NCBI GenBank assembly: GCA_031554275.1
Contig: JAVBKB010000095.1
Coordinates: 1 to 5,923, forward strand
Direction: 5' to 3'
DNA: 5,923 bases
DNA from: JAVBKB01 sp031554275
Lineage (GTDB): Bacteria > Bacillota > Bacilli > JARBTR01
Every line of letters begins with the position of its first letter. Positions within the stretch are counted from its first letter, which is position 1. Under the pieces are notes generated by a model, which searched no databases, was not told the DNA's origin, and saw only the letters and a program-made list of their open reading frames with translations. The translations under genes were made by a program, and so were the position numbers. Positions 5,298 through 5,923 of this stretch are shown here, piece by piece.

Positions 5298-5326
5298 TTG
5301 ACACTGCCCCAATCATTTAATATAAT
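5298..5326 (+). promoter_or_regulatory. Consensus sigma-A promoter of tRNA-Arg
   Basis: A perfect TTGACA (5298-5303) and a perfect TATAAT (5321-5326) are separated by 17 nt. The start would be near 5333, about 12 nt before the mature tRNA. Full consensus is usual for stable RNA genes. Confidence 0.93.
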
Positions 5327-5344
5327 ATTCCTTGTCCACAAAAT

Positions 5345-5418
<74 letters not shown>

Positions 5419-5433
5419 TAACGTTTTACATTT

Positions 5434-5463
5434 AAACCCCTTCTGCAAGAAGGGGTTTTCGTT
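5434..5463 (+). terminator. Intrinsic terminator of the tRNA unit
   Basis: AAACCCCTTCT (5434-5444) pairs with AGAAGGGGTTT (5448-5458) around GCA, followed by TCGTTT. The stem is perfect and strong, and its position 16 nt after the tRNA marks it as the transcript end. Confidence 0.92.
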
Positions 5464-5468
5464 TGCAG

Positions 5469-5491
5469 GTATATCGGTCATGTATACGGTC
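5469..5491 (+). repeat. Short tandem repeat GTATA(T)CGGTC
   Basis: GTATATCGGTC (5469-5479) and GTATACGGTC (5482-5491) are direct repeats differing by one T, separated by AT. They lie just after the tRNA terminator and about 70 nt before a small ORF. An operator is possible, and so is chance. Confidence 0.35.
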
Positions 5492-5560
5492 TAAGTAAAA
5501 AAATACCCGATTTCGTCTTACAGATTTTGCTATTGATAAATCTAATAAGGAGATAATCGT

Positions 5561-5632
5561 ATGACTAAACCCAAAAATATTACAAAAATTGATGAAGATG
5601 TTAGAAAAATTATTAAAAAATCGTTGTATTAA
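5561..5632 (+). CDS. Small ORF of 23 codons, function unknown
   Basis: ATG at 5561 is preceded by AAGGAG (5547-5552) at an 8-nt gap, a good Bacillales ribosome binding site. The frame ends with TAA at 5630-5632. The peptide starts MTKPKNITKIDEDVRK and is highly charged, mostly Lys with some Asp/Glu, and has no membrane segment. No clear promoter or following terminator is visible. It may be a genuine small protein, or the surviving start of a longer gene cut by a deletion or insertion. Its stop overlaps by 3 bases the stop of the convergent frame at 5629. I do not recognise a family. Confidence 0.45.
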   Translation: MTKPKNITKIDEDVRKIIKKSLY

Positions 5633-5847
5633 ATATCATTTAGGTTTTTTTGATGTAATCTCTCCAAGTTCTCGTCAAACCTACATTCATACCCACCTTT
5701 CCAATCACATACTAAACCATCAACATTAAAATACTCACTATAGTTTCTACTCAGACGAACACTGTACGCAGCTGCACCATATAAAACAACAGTTCCCACT
5801 AAAAAATCATTTACTTTTTGTAGTCGTTTTGCTGTTCTTATATTATA
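5629..5847 (-). pseudogene. Reading frame lacking a proper start; likely gene remnant
   Basis: On the minus strand a frame runs open from 5847 (after TAG at 5850-5848) to TAA at 5631-5629. From the only candidate start in frame, a GTG at 5799 without a ribosome binding site, it would give 56 residues. Its composition looks protein-like: a hydrophobic stretch (FLVGTVVLYGAAAYS) followed by a polar tail with two Cys, two Tyr and one Trp (VCDWKGGYECRFDENLE). An ATG at 5810 lies in another frame and stops after three codons. One extra T in the T6 run (5806-5801) would join that ATG to the long frame as MIFLVGTVV. This suggests a frameshifted small membrane or exported protein, or the tail of a truncated gene. 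TATAAT (5847-5842) is present but without a good -35. I recognise no family. Confidence 0.4.
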
Positions 5848-5923
5848 CTACATTTTGGACAACTTAACAGACAAATTTTTAATTATGATTAAATGCTCCA
5901 AGAAAAATTAAAATAATTTGTTT

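Overview
The window looks like chromosomal DNA of a low-GC, endospore-forming member of the Bacillales (Bacillaceae/Planococcaceae type). The evidence is a gerM sporulation lipoprotein gene, the racE ... gerM ... rph-rdgB-ysnB gene order known from Bacillus subtilis, strong GGAGG ribosome binding sites, textbook sigma-A promoters and a tRNA gene without an encoded CCA. A genus cannot be named from sequence alone.

Layout. (1) Positions 1-445, minus strand: the first 33 codons of an exported protein, preceded by a long transcribed leader. The leader holds a consensus promoter (417-445), a 23-codon leader peptide rich in Phe and Tyr (314-385), an upstream hairpin and two consecutive intrinsic terminators (192-230 and 126-177). 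Seven segments of this leader can pair in two mutually exclusive registers, which points to ribosome-mediated transcription attenuation. (2) Positions 446-785: a divergent intergenic region with A/T palindromes, a pair of imperfect 28-29 nt direct repeats and a racE promoter. (3) Positions 786-2834, plus strand: racE (glutamate racemase) and gerM (sporulation lipoprotein), the latter with a possible sigma-E promoter, closed by a terminator at 2868-2903. (4) Positions 2968-5278, plus strand: a probable operon with its own promoter, consisting of a Gdx/SugE-type small multidrug resistance protein, rph (RNase PH), rdgB (house-cleaning dITP/XTP pyrophosphatase) and a YfcE/YsnB-type metallophosphoesterase. 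(5) Positions 5298-5463: a tRNA-Arg(UCU) unit with its own promoter and terminator. (6) Positions 5464-5923: AT-rich sequence with a 23-codon ORF behind a good ribosome binding site and a convergent, apparently broken reading frame.

How the genes relate. RacE supplies D-glutamate for peptidoglycan. GerM works in the mother cell during engulfment. Rph, RdgB and YsnB form a conserved RNA/nucleotide-maintenance cluster. The guanidinium-exporter-like gene sits between gerM and rph as an apparent insertion relative to B. subtilis. The most unusual structure is the leader at 126-410, whose aromatic leader peptide and chain of alternative hairpins resemble amino-acid or drug-responsive attenuators. 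It precedes a gene for an exported protein that cannot be identified because the window ends.
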